Positions 18,226 to 26,935 of a stretch of 64,000 nt of DNA are shown here, piece after piece. The stretch's first letter is position 1. The number at the start of each line of letters is the position of its first letter. Below the pieces are notes generated by a model. That model did not search any database. It had not been told where the DNA came from and saw only the letters and a list, made by a program, of their open reading frames with translations. This stretch comes from an uncultured Acidobacteriota bacterium (GTDB lineage Bacteria > Acidobacteriota > CAIWXX01): positions 84,043 through 148,042 of the forward strand of contig CAIWXX010000024.1 of NCBI GenBank assembly GCA_903916735.1, read 5' to 3'. Position numbers and translations under genes: made by a program.

Positions 18226-21200
18226 CTATTTGCCTGTCACGTAGGACCATGTGTTTACTTTCTGTTCGAAGCCCGTAATCTGATCAAACTCCCAAGCCCA
18301 TTCGTGCTTCTTCACCGTAAATGCTCGGAAAGTAATAGTGACGCTGTTGCCACTCACAGTAACTAAGTTGTAGCCCATTCGATTGGTGTCGTGGAGGTAC
18401 TGTCTGTTGGAATCCCGAACGTATCCGGGATTCGGCGGCGTAACAGCATCCCAGTCCAGATCGGCGCCCGCAGTACCGACGAGGATTTCATGCAGTGCAT
18501 CGATGCCGGTGCTGTTGGGAGGAGCAACTGTGTTGTTGATGATGCAGTGATCATAAAGGTGGTCATGCCCCGTGAAATATACTTCCGCTACACCGTTGAC
18601 GAGATTCTTAAATTGGTCTCGCTTGGCTTCATTGTTGTTGTTAATAAAATCAGTTCGGGTTACCGATGTGTACAGAGGGCAATGACCGAAGGTAAAGCAG
18701 TGCTTCAATGACGAATTGTTATGATACGCATTGAGCTTAGCCCCTAGCCAGCTGCCTGATTGAGGTTGACCATTCTCGATCCACTGGCAATTGTCCAGGC
18801 AGAAAAATGAAGGGGCCGAACAATATGAGCATGGAGCAACTCCACCATCAAATTCCACTGGAGCTCGATACTCGTCAAGGCAGACGAAAAATGTATTCCC
18901 ATAAGAGAAAGTGAAGCTGAATCCTCGCTCATCGAGACCGCGAGAGTTGGTCGTTGGGCCATCCTGAGGCATGAATCGGCCTATATCTGAAGTCCACCAC
19001 AACGGCGAACCGATGAAATAGGTTTCGTGATTGCCCCGTGTGCAGTAAAGGTTGGTTCCCAGCTGGTTGTACCAACTGTTCCAAGGATCCAGCAGCTGGC
19101 GGTACTGCCTGTGCGCCTCGATGTTTGTTCCTATCAAATTGCCGCCGGAAATGACGTCCCCGGGGATGATCACGAATTTGCAGTTATTATTGAATGCATC
19201 TTGAAACATCCATTTCAGGTTCCAGGAAGCAACACCTGGGCTCAGTATCAAGCCGCCGCGCGAGTCATCTGTGACAGCAAAGCTGAACGGCACGTCTACT
19301 CCAGTGCCCTCTGCAGGAACGGCTACGCCATCGGCGTTCTCGGACAAGTGGGTCGAGTGAAGATTGAAAATCGCTGCAATGAAATCTCCTGAGTGTACGG
19401 CAACGCCCGGCTTCGTGAGCTGATGATAGCGATTCCATCGCCACCTGCGACCGACCCTTTCCTGGAAGGAAAGGGTTTTAATGGTATGTCCTCCAACTCC
19501 AAAGGCGACTCCACTGTTATCCGTATTCACGCCGGTCAGGGTGACAGAGTTGATGAGACGAGCAGCAATGTTGCAGTTGATTGTTGAATACCCATCGCTA
19601 TTCCGACGCCGCCCGCTTACAAGGACTTCTCCTATTTGCGCCCTCGCACTAATATCCGAATCAACGGCAGGCATCCCAATCATGCCTTGTCGCATGCCTG
19701 CCATAATCTGAGTGAATTTCATTCCCGCTGCACGCACCGAGTCAATATCTCCCTTGGAAACAATGTACACACCATCCAGCCACCCAGCCGCAGATACTGT
19801 CCCGATACTGGATGCTTGAATAGTGTTGGTCCTGTCAGTGGCCGATGTCCAGCTGTCCACATTAATGCCTGCTATCGGCCCTGCGGATTTCAAATCAAAA
19901 CCGGTGACAGTTCCGAGCTCGATGCCGGTTCCCGCACGATCCTGTGCATCCTCAAATGAGTTCGTGGCACGCCCGATCGAAATCGTGCCTGGGCCATTGG
20001 CATCTGCGAAGCTCAGGGATCTAATGCTGCCACCGGCGGTTAGATCGCCATCGAGATCGACTCGCGGAGCATCGATGTTGCCGATTGTGCCTTCGACACT
20101 CACGTACCTGACGCTCGTATGCCCTGCGGTGGAGATGTTGAGCGCGGTTCTCCGGCTGGACCCTTTGACGATGATCTCAGTCGGGTCGGCTCCTTTGGCG
20201 ATATAGACATAAGCTGTACCATTGCCATCGAGTCGGAAGGTGACCTGATCTCCGTCGGCATCCGAGACCTGAGCTTGTTTGCCGCTGGTAACTTCGTAGA
20301 CGTCGAGCGGTGCCTCAAATGCACCGATATCTGGAGTTCCGATTTCTCGCGTACCGCCGGTTTGATCCGTGTCGATATGTTGAACCGACATTCCTCCACC
20401 GATCAACGGGCTGCCGGGTCGAGGCGCATATGTGAGTGTGGGGCCGCCGTTGGCAGTCAGCAGTTGAAGGCCGGCGTCAACGCCCATGATGTTCCCATCT
20501 CCCGTGGCCGTCCCACTTATGTGGGTGATCAGGGAGTGTTCTGCGTGAACCGGCCCGACAATATCATTGAACTCGTGAACGGTAGGAACGTATGTGGATT
20601 GATTACCGGAGACCACTGTGTTCTGCAAGGAGACGTCTCCTCCGGCTTTCCTATCCTCAATCACTTCGGCGTCCAAAATACAAACGTAATTGGCGATCCC
20701 GCCGCCGAAGGTGGCCGTGTTATTTGTGATCGTACAATAAAGAAGATTCATCTGCCCGATGCAGCCGAACATGGTCGCGGGATCGTTGGCGGTGCTGTCG
20801 TTTAGATTGCTGTCGTTGAAGACGCCGCCCCCAAATCCGCGCTTTTCCGAGTTGAGCGAATCGGGAGAATCCGATGAAGAGGGACTCGCGTCAGTCATGT
20901 TGCCCGAGATGGTGCTATTCATCAAACTAGCAACCCCGTGGTATGTGCCAGTTCCATCGTTGCTATTGCATATGCCGCCGCCATTTCCGGTCTCCGGGGC
21001 CACTCCACCGCCATCGGATGCGCGATTGTCGAGGATGGAGCAGTCTTCGATAATCAGCGTTCCGATATTGTAGATTCCGCCACCGTTGCCGCCTATGGAT
21101 GTTGCGGCTGCGACATTGCCGGAGACGGAGCACCCAGACAGAGTCAGCGATTCAGTGTTGTAGATGCCACCCCCATTCGCACCCGTCACCTGTCCGTTTC

Positions 21201-21537
21201 TGATTACAAGACCACTGATGCTTACCACTCTCACATTTCCCGGTTGAGAGTCATCGATCCGCAGGATTCGTGATTGGCCGGAACCATCGATTGCCAGCTT
21301 GTCGGCGCCGGGTCCCACAATTTGCAAATCCTTTGCAACGACCACCTCACCGCTCGTCAAGCTAATAACACCGGACAATCCTGTCAGGTCCACAGTATCG
21401 CCCGAAGCGGCGTCATTCACGGCTTGCCTGAAAGAACCGGCACCTGAGTCGCTTGTGTTGCTCACGTAAATGGTACCGGCACAAAGCATCAGTGGGGTAA
21501 CGAGAGTTCCAATGACAGAACGAAAAAGTGCTCTCAT
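18226..21537 (-). CDS. Exported beta-helix protein with C-terminal calcineurin-like metallophosphoesterase
   Basis: A 1,103-residue protein. Residues 1-20 are a signal peptide (LVTPLMLCAGTI). Residues ~25-390 form a right-handed beta-helix of the polymorphic-outer-membrane-protein type (SDSGAGSFRQAVNDAASGDT, repeated GGGIYN and NNTATFGGGI turns). A beta-rich middle follows. From about residue 760 there is a calcineurin-like phosphoesterase: VIIPGDVISGGN, the metal motif CTRGNHETYF, FTFGHCPLY and FTGHDHLYDH. The start at 21537 follows GGAGGAGC 4 bases upstream. The full metal-binding set looks present, so it is probably an active secreted phosphohydrolase. The substrate is unknown; this domain order is not one I know as standard. 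Confidence 0.8.
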   Translation of the reverse strand: MRALFRSVIGTLVTPLMLCAGTIYVSNTSDSGAGSFRQAVNDAASGDTVDLTGLSGVISLTSGEVVVAKDLQIVGPGADKLAIDGSGQSRILRIDDSQPGNVRVVSISGLVIRNGQVTGANGGGIYNTESLTLSGCSVSGNVAAATSIGGNGGGIYNIGTLIIEDCSILDNRASDGGGVAPETGNGGGICNSNDGTGTYHGVASLMNSTISGNMTDASPSSSDSPDSLNSEKRGFGGGVFNDSNLNDSTANDPATMFGCIGQMNLLYCTITNNTATFGGGIANYVCILDAEVIEDRKAGGDVSLQNTVVSGNQSTYVPTVHEFNDIVGPVHAEHSLITHISGTATGDGNIMGVDAGLQLLTANGGPTLTYAPRPGSPLIGGGMSVQHIDTDQTGGTREIGTPDIGAFEAPLDVYEVTSGKQAQVSDADGDQVTFRLDGNGTAYVYIAKGADPTEIIVKGSSRRTALNISTAGHTSVRYVSVEGTIGNIDAPRVDLDGDLTAGGSIRSLSFADANGPGTISIGRATNSFEDAQDRAGTGIELGTVTGFDLKSAGPIAGINVDSWTSATDRTNTIQASSIGTVSAAGWLDGVYIVSKGDIDSVRAAGMKFTQIMAGMRQGMIGMPAVDSDISARAQIGEVLVSGRRRNSDGYSTINCNIAARLINSVTLTGVNTDNSGVAFGVGGHTIKTLSFQERVGRRWRWNRYHQLTKPGVAVHSGDFIAAIFNLHSTHLSENADGVAVPAEGTGVDVPFSFAVTDDSRGGLILSPGVASWNLKWMFQDAFNNNCKFVIIPGDVISGGNLIGTNIEAHRQYRQLLDPWNSWYNQLGTNLYCTRGNHETYFIGSPLWWTSDIGRFMPQDGPTTNSRGLDERGFSFTFSYGNTFFVCLDEYRAPVEFDGGVAPCSYCSAPSFFCLDNCQWIENGQPQSGSWLGAKLNAYHNNSSLKHCFTFGHCPLYTSVTRTDFINNNNEAKRDQFKNLVNGVAEVYFTGHDHLYDHCIINNTVAPPNSTGIDALHEILVGTAGADLDWDAVTPPNPGYVRDSNRQYLHDTNRMGYNLVTVSGNSVTITFRAFTVKKHEWAWEFDQITGFEQKVNTWSYVTGK

Positions 21538-21752
21538 AGTGCTCCTCCATTCGAAGAACAAAAAGCTTCCGCTCCTCTAACGATGGCGAATAGAAGCGAA
21601 TTCCGTGGACCTCGATCTGTGATACACATTTGATGAAACGTAAGCTGTCCCTGCTTCTTTTTTCGCAGTGACGTGCCTGTTGGCCAATTTGATTTCATCC
21701 TATGCCGAATTCCCGATGAATTGCAAGGAGGCAAAGGAATGATGTGTTTGAC

Positions 21753-22016
21753 TCAGGACGCGCACCAATGCACGAATACGGCATGGCTCTCGATCGCCGT
21801 TGCCAGATGGATGGCATCAGGCGTCCGGAATCCATATCGTGCTCTCAGATCGGTGGCCCGCTCTATGACCCCGGAATCCACTTCCCACATGACGAACCGT
21901 TTTGCGGAGAAAAAGTTGTCATAGGCAGCAAGAAGGGCCCTATTGTTCTCGTGCAAGGGATCGGCGGCTTCGACCAGGTAGATGATCGTGCAGGAATTGA
22001 AGTATGTTCTTCTCAT
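21753..22016 (-). pseudogene. VapC-like PIN-domain toxin with apparent internal deletion
   Basis: An 87-residue frame. The N-terminal MRRTYFNSCTIIYLVEAADP fits the PIN start (first acidic site normally D; here NS follows F). The C-terminal half FVMWEVDSGVIERATDLRAR and YGFRTPDAIHLATAI fits the second acidic site. PIN toxins are normally 125-140 residues. The middle helix block carrying the conserved Glu is missing, with EAADPLHEN joined directly to NRALLAAYDNF. Its start overlaps the upstream antitoxin-like gene by 4 bases (ATGA). The missing core and the D-to-N change suggest a dead toxin. Confidence 0.6.
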
Positions 22017-22180
22017 CTCTCGCCCCAGGAGTTTCGTTCTTCGCGCACCTGCGCATCGATGTCCTCCTTGGTACGGAAGCCTGCCGGCAGGGAAGCGATA
22101 AGGTCGAAGACGTCAATCAGCCCATCATGACGCGGCACGGCACTTTTGAGCACGATTTCGACATCAGCTTCCATTTCCAT
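22013..22180 (-). CDS. Antitoxin-like small protein paired with the PIN gene
   Basis: A 55-residue protein if started at ATG 22180. The C-terminal segment LPAGFRTKEDIDAQVREERN, ending SWGER, resembles antitoxins of VapBC systems, which neutralise the PIN toxin encoded immediately downstream with a 4-base overlap. The frame is open for another 32 codons to 22276, but those residues (QFTTFVAFEQPERKSK) are encoded by the end of an IS91-family copy and recur near 16.6 kb, so they are probably not original. The true start is uncertain. With the toxin damaged, this may be a leftover antitoxin. Confidence 0.5.
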   Translation of the reverse strand: MEMEADVEIVLKSAVPRHDGLIDVFDLIASLPAGFRTKEDIDAQVREERNSWGER

Positions 22181-22196
22181 GACCGGTTCAAGATAT

Positions 22197-22893
22197 AGGA
22201 TTTTGCTTTTCCGCTCTGGCTGCTCAAATGCTACGAACGTAGTAAATTGAGTTTCCCCGTGTCGATATTGGCACACATCCTCCGCCCCCGGGGACAGAGG
22301 ATGGCACGGCCGGACATTATTTTGAGATGGTTGATAGTGGAACAGGATCGATATTTAGGCTTTCGGCGTGCTGTAGTCAAGTCGAATTGAAAATTAGACA
22401 GACTCCGTATCCCTGCTTAAGAAGACGAGCCCATGTCTTGCGTCTCTTCTTGTATCCAGTCTTCTTCGGATTCGGCAGGCGCTGTTTCGACTGTAACATC
22501 GGAACAGGGCTTTGAATGAGCTTTCGCGGCCCTGCCGCGGTGAGCATTAGAATAGGAAGTGAAATTATCACTTAACTGCATTCCCTTTTCCGGCATATGG
22601 GATGTGAGGCGGGCGATCCAATCGAGATATTCAAAAGACCGTGAAAGCGGTTTGAATAGGCCGCCGATGTCGCGATCCGGCTGGGTGCCCTTGTCGACGT
22701 ACTTCACATATGATTCATTGCCCAAGACGAGCCGGCCCACGGCGGCCGGTGCTCGAACGGCATAGAGCCCGATTTCAACGATCTCTTTCATGTCCGTGAT
22801 TGCGGGGCCGATCCAAGCATAGAATCCCGCATGTTTCCACGATAAGATCTTGTTCACGAGATCGCGGCTGATCAGTACGCATGAAGCCTTGGA
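22197..22893 (-). mobile_element. IS91-family transposase remnant, copy 2
   Basis: Read on the minus strand, NKILSWKHAGFYAWIGPAIT, FEYLDWIARLTSHMPEKGM and NFTSYSNAHRGRAAKAHSKP match the C-terminal half of IS91-family transposases. The same segments occur in copy 1 at 17.1-17.5 kb, in the same orientation. Identical DNA strings include the 31 bases beginning GCATTCCCTTTTCCGGCATA at 17209 and at 22579. The N-terminal catalytic half is replaced from about 22900 by unrelated sequence (IFQRLERIHRKLNVDIFNKD) that I do not recognise. The downstream terminal region reaches 22197 and runs into the antitoxin-like gene. Confidence 0.7.
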
Positions 22894-23065
22894 CGATGCC
22901 ACGTTGGTGGTCATGCGTGCAAGCGCTGTGACGTCGAAAATCAGCTGATCCTTGTTGAAAATATCGACGTTCAATTTTCGGTGGATGCGCTCCAGCCTCT
23001 GGAATATCTTGCCTATGGCGATGAATGAGTCTCTGATGCAATGATATGAAGAGGAGGAATGAACC

Positions 23066-24121
23066 ATGAAGGCGATTCCTGAGCGGGTGGAAATGATAGA
23101 GGCATTCCGAAACCGGGACACATCTTATGATGGGCTCTTTTATGTCGGAGTTAAGACGACGGGCATTTTTTGCCGCCCGTCATGCCCTGCGAAAAAGCCC
23201 CTTGCGGAAAATGTCGAATATTTTCCGGTGGCCAGAGAGGCCCTTTTCGCGGGTTACCGGCCGTGCAAAAGATGCCGCCCACTGGAGAGCGGCGGTGAAT
23301 TGCCCGATTGGGCATCATCTCTGCTGCAACAGATCGAGCAGAATCCGACGATCCGGATCAAAGACGGGGAACTGAGAAAATTCGGCATCGAACCGGCGAC
23401 GGCCCGGCGATTTTTCCTGAAAAATTTCGGCATGACGTTTCAGGCCTATTGCAGGGCGAGGCGGTTGGGAAGGGCATTTGATGAGATCAAGAGCGGCGAA
23501 CAGCTTGACGACGTCATTCTCGGACATGGATTCGAATCGCACAGCGGTTTCCGCGATGCCTTTTTCAGACAGTTCGGCACGCCCCCGGGAAAAGCCAGGG
23601 GAGAAGATTATCTGCGTATCGCATGGATCGAAACCCCGCTCGGGCCGATGGTGACAGGTGCAACCGGCAAAGGAATCTGCCTGCTCGAGTTCACCGACCG
23701 AAGAATGCTCGAAGCCCAACTCAACACCCTTGCGATGAAATTCAGAATGTCCTTTTCGCCTGGAGAAAACGATTTCACCAAACAGCTGCATGGAGAGCTT
23801 GAAAGCTATTTTGAAGGCCGACTGACACAATTCAAAGTGCCCATCGAATATCCGGGAACCGAGTTTCAGGTCAAGGTCTGGCAGGCGCTTTTGGAAATTC
23901 CATATGGTGAGACGAGAAGCTATGAGGACATCGCAAAAAAGCTCGGAACGCCCAAAGCGGTGCGAGCCGTCGGGCATGCCAATGGTTTGAATCGAATTGG
24001 TATTGTCATACCCTGCCATCGAGTGGTCAATAAAAACGGCGAGCTCGGCGGCTACGGCGGCGGGCTCTGGAGAAAGAAGCGACTGCTCGACATCGAGTCC
24101 CGGCGGGAGGCCGATCGCTGA
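23066..24121 (+). CDS. ada: Ada: DNA alkylation sensor-activator and O6-methylguanine methyltransferase
   Basis: A 351-residue cytoplasmic protein with the full Ada architecture. Residues 1-80 are the zinc methylphosphotriester acceptor with CRPSCPAKKP and CKRCRP cysteines. Residues ~90-180 are an AraC-type helix-turn-helix (FQAYCRARRLGRAFDEI, LDDVILGHGFESHSGFRDAF). Residues ~190-345 are the methyltransferase with acceptor cysteine in GIVIPCHRVVNKNG. It repairs O6-methylguanine and methylphosphotriesters by suicide transfer, and the methylated N-terminus activates transcription, often of its own gene. The ATG follows GAGGAGG at 9 bases. All key residues are intact, in contrast to its decayed neighbours. 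Confidence 0.93.
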   Translation: MKAIPERVEMIEAFRNRDTSYDGLFYVGVKTTGIFCRPSCPAKKPLAENVEYFPVAREALFAGYRPCKRCRPLESGGELPDWASSLLQQIEQNPTIRIKDGELRKFGIEPATARRFFLKNFGMTFQAYCRARRLGRAFDEIKSGEQLDDVILGHGFESHSGFRDAFFRQFGTPPGKARGEDYLRIAWIETPLGPMVTGATGKGICLLEFTDRRMLEAQLNTLAMKFRMSFSPGENDFTKQLHGELESYFEGRLTQFKVPIEYPGTEFQVKVWQALLEIPYGETRSYEDIAKKLGTPKAVRAVGHANGLNRIGIVIPCHRVVNKNGELGGYGGGLWRKKRLLDIESRREADR

Positions 24122-24124
24122 GCG

Positions 24125-24912
24125 TCCGGTAATAGAATCTGAAGTCCTCTGCGGCCGCGGCAGCTCAGCGCCTCGGAATCGCTTGTACAGGGTCGTCGTA
24201 TCTTCTGTGCCGAGTTTTTCCAAAATGTTCGTGCGGAAAGAAGTTGCTGTAGTTCTGTCAAAGAGCCACTTCTCCTTGAATGCTTCAAATGCATCGGCAT
24301 CCGGAACAGCGGCCCAGATATAGGCATAGTAACCTGCGGAATAGCCGCCATTGAAGATATGCGCGAAAAAGGTGGTCCGGTATCAAGCGATAATTTCCGA
24401 CATCAGCCCGATAGAGCTCATGGCATCCGTTTCAAATCCGTCAATATCAATGTCATTCGTGGGGGCTGATATTGTGTGCCAATCCATATCGAGAATCGAT
24501 GCCGCCAGATACAATACTGTCATAAATCCCTGGTTGAAGAGGCTGCTTTTATCCAATTTCTCGATAAGATCGTTCGGCATGGCTTCTCCGGTTTTGTAAT
24601 GCTTCGTATACAACTTGAGAAGCTCAGGCTCGATCGCCCAATTTTCCATGATCTGTGATGGGAGCTCGACGGCGTCGCGTGGATGAAATTCCATGTGGAG
24701 AATGCCGACGTGGCGGCTGTCCGATTCCTTCACCTCATGGACCTTCACATCGGGATGATAGATGGGGATATCTTTAAGTTCTGAAAATCTCAAACCATAG
24801 AGCTTCTCACAGAGAATGAAAACTCCCTTTCTCACGTTATCGAGTTGAAAATAGTGTCGAAGAGCGGCATCATCAAATGCATATTTTTCCTGCCGCAGTT
24901 TTTCAGCGTAGT
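24125..24912 (-). pseudogene. M3 peptidyl-dipeptidase (Dcp-like) remnant lacking the active site
   Basis: On the minus strand YYAEKLRQEKYAFDDAALRH, AVELPSQIMENWAIEPELLK and then FAHIFNGGYSAGYYAYIWAA, FRTNILEKLGTEDTTTLYKR match the C-terminal half of Dcp-type oligopeptidases. Three lesions are seen. The N-terminal half is missing. The segment that should carry HExxH is deleted (HVGILHMEFHPRDAVELPSQ runs straight across). A TGA near 24380 replaces the expected Arg (SEIIA*YRTTFF). The original stop is also lost, since the frame runs on antisense into ada. It is non-functional. Confidence 0.7.
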
Positions 24913-25135
24913 ACTACCAATCCCATGATGCCAGATGGAACCCCCTTTATCGCGGTCAACGATTGGCTGCATATCCGCCGTGAGATTTCATCAGTCACCC
25001 TCAGCATCTCGGTTATCGGGATGCCAATGGCCCGCAATTCCGCGATCTGCCCGCCGATGCGGCTGAGCGTTTCAAATTGCTGAGCGTAGCCGCGGATGCG
25101 GACCAAGGCTACGGCAAAGTCGCGGAGGCGGGCTG
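24913..25135 (-). pseudogene. DUF294-type nucleotidyltransferase scrap
   Basis: The minus-strand frame RLRDFAVALVRIRGYAQQFE, GGQIAELRAIGIPITEMLRV and TDEISRRICSQSLTAIKGVP resembles the helical part of DUF294/CBS-linked putative nucleotidyltransferases just before their catalytic GS motif. It stops there and abuts the Dcp remnant. No start or catalytic motif is present. The family call is tentative. Confidence 0.35.
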
Positions 25136-25506
25136 CGTGTGAATGGCGAAGATAGATGGTCGAGGCGGATCAGATGGTCTTGGTTATTGGGTTCCCGGGT
25201 TGTGTTGAGCGGTGCTGGGATATGATGACCGATGTGAATTGTGTCAGATGAGCAGCATCGCGCGTATTGAATTGGATTGGAACAAGATGCAGGGAGACCA
25301 GTGGGTGTTTGACGTGCTGTTTCATGATCGAGTACGGAGAGGCTGAATCACTGCGCAATATTGATGCCGACGAGCCGCAGTGGCCGGAGCTGGTTCATCC
25401 GGCAATGGCGGATAGCGTCGGCGATGTTTACGGCGCCAGCGAGTCGAAGCAGACTTATTGCAGCGTTACAAAGCGATGCCATGGATCCTGAATCTATAAA
25501 TTCCGC
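25136..25506. other. Intergenic interval without a recognised gene
   Basis: About 370 bases between the DUF294-like scrap and the stop of the DUF4143 ATPase gene. Short frames exist on both strands but none resembles a protein family. No repeat or hairpin stands out. Confidence 0.4.
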
Positions 25507-26763
25507 TTATGCTGCCTGAACCAGATTGCCTGTGGCGTATAAAGGAACCGTTTCAATGACCCCATAAGTCGAATAATTTTCGTGAGAAACGCGAATACCC
25601 CGCTGCAGATTGCGTTCCGCTAAAAATAGACGCATGCTTTGCATGGCGCCGCGGACTCCGGCTTTCACTTCAACAGGAACGATTACATTCCCCTGCTGTA
25701 TCACGTAATCCAGTTCGGCATTGCTGTTGCGGGCTTCTCGGTGCCAGTAGAAAAGCTGTGGCTGCCGGTGCGCCGGGCTGTTGGCTACCCATTCCAGACC
25801 GTAAAATAATTCCGCAACCGGCCCTTTGTTGATTAACGTCACATCGCTTGACACGAGGTAGGCGGGTAGATCAAGATTGACCAGACGCTGATAAATGCCG
25901 ACATCAAAGAGCAACGTTTTAAAACGCCTCGGATTGACTTGCGCCCCCAGCGGAACACCCCGCGCGTCAGTATGGAAAATACGGTAAACCAACCCGGCCT
26001 GGACCAGCAACTCTAAAGCCTTTTTTAATTCGTTGTGCGAGCTATCCGGATTGACCGTTGAATATTTAAATTTACATCCGGCCTGCAATGCGACCGACTC
26101 AAATACTTCATTCAATCTCTGCACAGGGGTTCGCTTGCGGTATTTCGAAAAATCATCGCGCAATCCCAGAATGATTTCATCCGGCGTTTGCTGACATTTC
26201 CGGATGTCCCGTGAATTTCGATAATTCTCCACAATGACAGGCATACCGCCGATGGCACAGTAAACGCGCAGATGGTCGAGAATCTTCTGATGTAAAACCG
26301 GATCCATGGGGTTTTCTATCGATGACTGGGAGATGACTATTGCAAGCTGTTGCATCCCTATCGCCTGAAGAAATTCCAAAAACGATAAGGGGTACATGAA
26401 CAACGATGAAATCCTGCCGACACCGAAAGAAGGTATTTCGGAAATCGCGAACTCCAGAAGCGAACCGGCCGCCACCACGTGAAGGCCGGGCATTTTCTCA
26501 TAAAAAAAGCGTAGCGACCGGAGACAGTTGGGACACGCTTGCACTTCATCGAAGAAAAGCAAGGTTTTACCCTGGCTAACTTGTACTCCGAAATAGGCCG
26601 TCAACTTTTCGATAATGCCTTCCGGGGACAGCGGGCCATTGAAAAAGGCTTTTACCTCTTCATGTTCCTCAAAATTGACTTCGAGCAAGTTTTCAAATGA
26701 TTGCGCGAGTGTTCGAATCGAATATGTCTTGCCTACTTGCCGCGCACCTCGTACCAAAAGCAC
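25507..26763 (-). CDS. AAA ATPase of the AAA_14/DUF4143 family, with nonsense codon near the original start
   Basis: A 418-residue frame from GTG 26763. The N-terminal ATPase has Walker A GARQVGKTYS, Walker B LLFFDEVQACP and the sensor-type VVAAGSLLEF. The C-terminal DUF4143 nuclease-like domain has ELDYVIQQGNVIVPVEVKAG, matching the PD-(D/E)XK-like D-x(n)-ExK pattern of these proteins. An in-frame ATG at 26820 starts MKRTIDEELRK, a typical family N-terminus, but codon 12 is TAG (26787-26785) where Trp or similar is expected before RADPQHKVLLVRG. Either the gene is dead or a shortened protein starts at the GTG. A second DUF4143 gene lies at 53.8 kb. Confidence 0.75.
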   Translation of the reverse strand: MLLVRGARQVGKTYSIRTLAQSFENLLEVNFEEHEEVKAFFNGPLSPEGIIEKLTAYFGVQVSQGKTLLFFDEVQACPNCLRSLRFFYEKMPGLHVVAAGSLLEFAISEIPSFGVGRISSLFMYPLSFLEFLQAIGMQQLAIVISQSSIENPMDPVLHQKILDHLRVYCAIGGMPVIVENYRNSRDIRKCQQTPDEIILGLRDDFSKYRKRTPVQRLNEVFESVALQAGCKFKYSTVNPDSSHNELKKALELLVQAGLVYRIFHTDARGVPLGAQVNPRRFKTLLFDVGIYQRLVNLDLPAYLVSSDVTLINKGPVAELFYGLEWVANSPAHRQPQLFYWHREARNSNAELDYVIQQGNVIVPVEVKAGVRGAMQSMRLFLAERNLQRGIRVSHENYSTYGVIETVPLYATGNLVQAA

Positions 26764-26882
26764 CTTATGTTGCGGATCGGCCCGCTATTTCCTTAATTCT
26801 TCATCAATGGTTCGTTTCATGAAATAACCTTCAATTTTGCAAAAAACCAAACCGTATGTTTAGTCAAATTTACAATAATCCA

Positions 26883-26916
26883 AGCCGTATTGCAAAAAAA
26901 TAAATAAAATACGGCT
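26883..26916. repeat. AT-loop inverted repeat upstream of the DUF4143 ATPase gene
   Basis: AAGCCGTATT-like arms: AGCCGTATT (26883-26891) and AATACGGCT (26908-26916) are perfectly complementary over 9 bp around an A-rich 16-base loop. It lies between the divergent ATPase and S10 peptidase genes. It could be an operator or a terminator; no protein partner is suggested by the sequence. Confidence 0.4.
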
Positions 26917-26935
26917 GGCCTCTGGACACGCGCAG

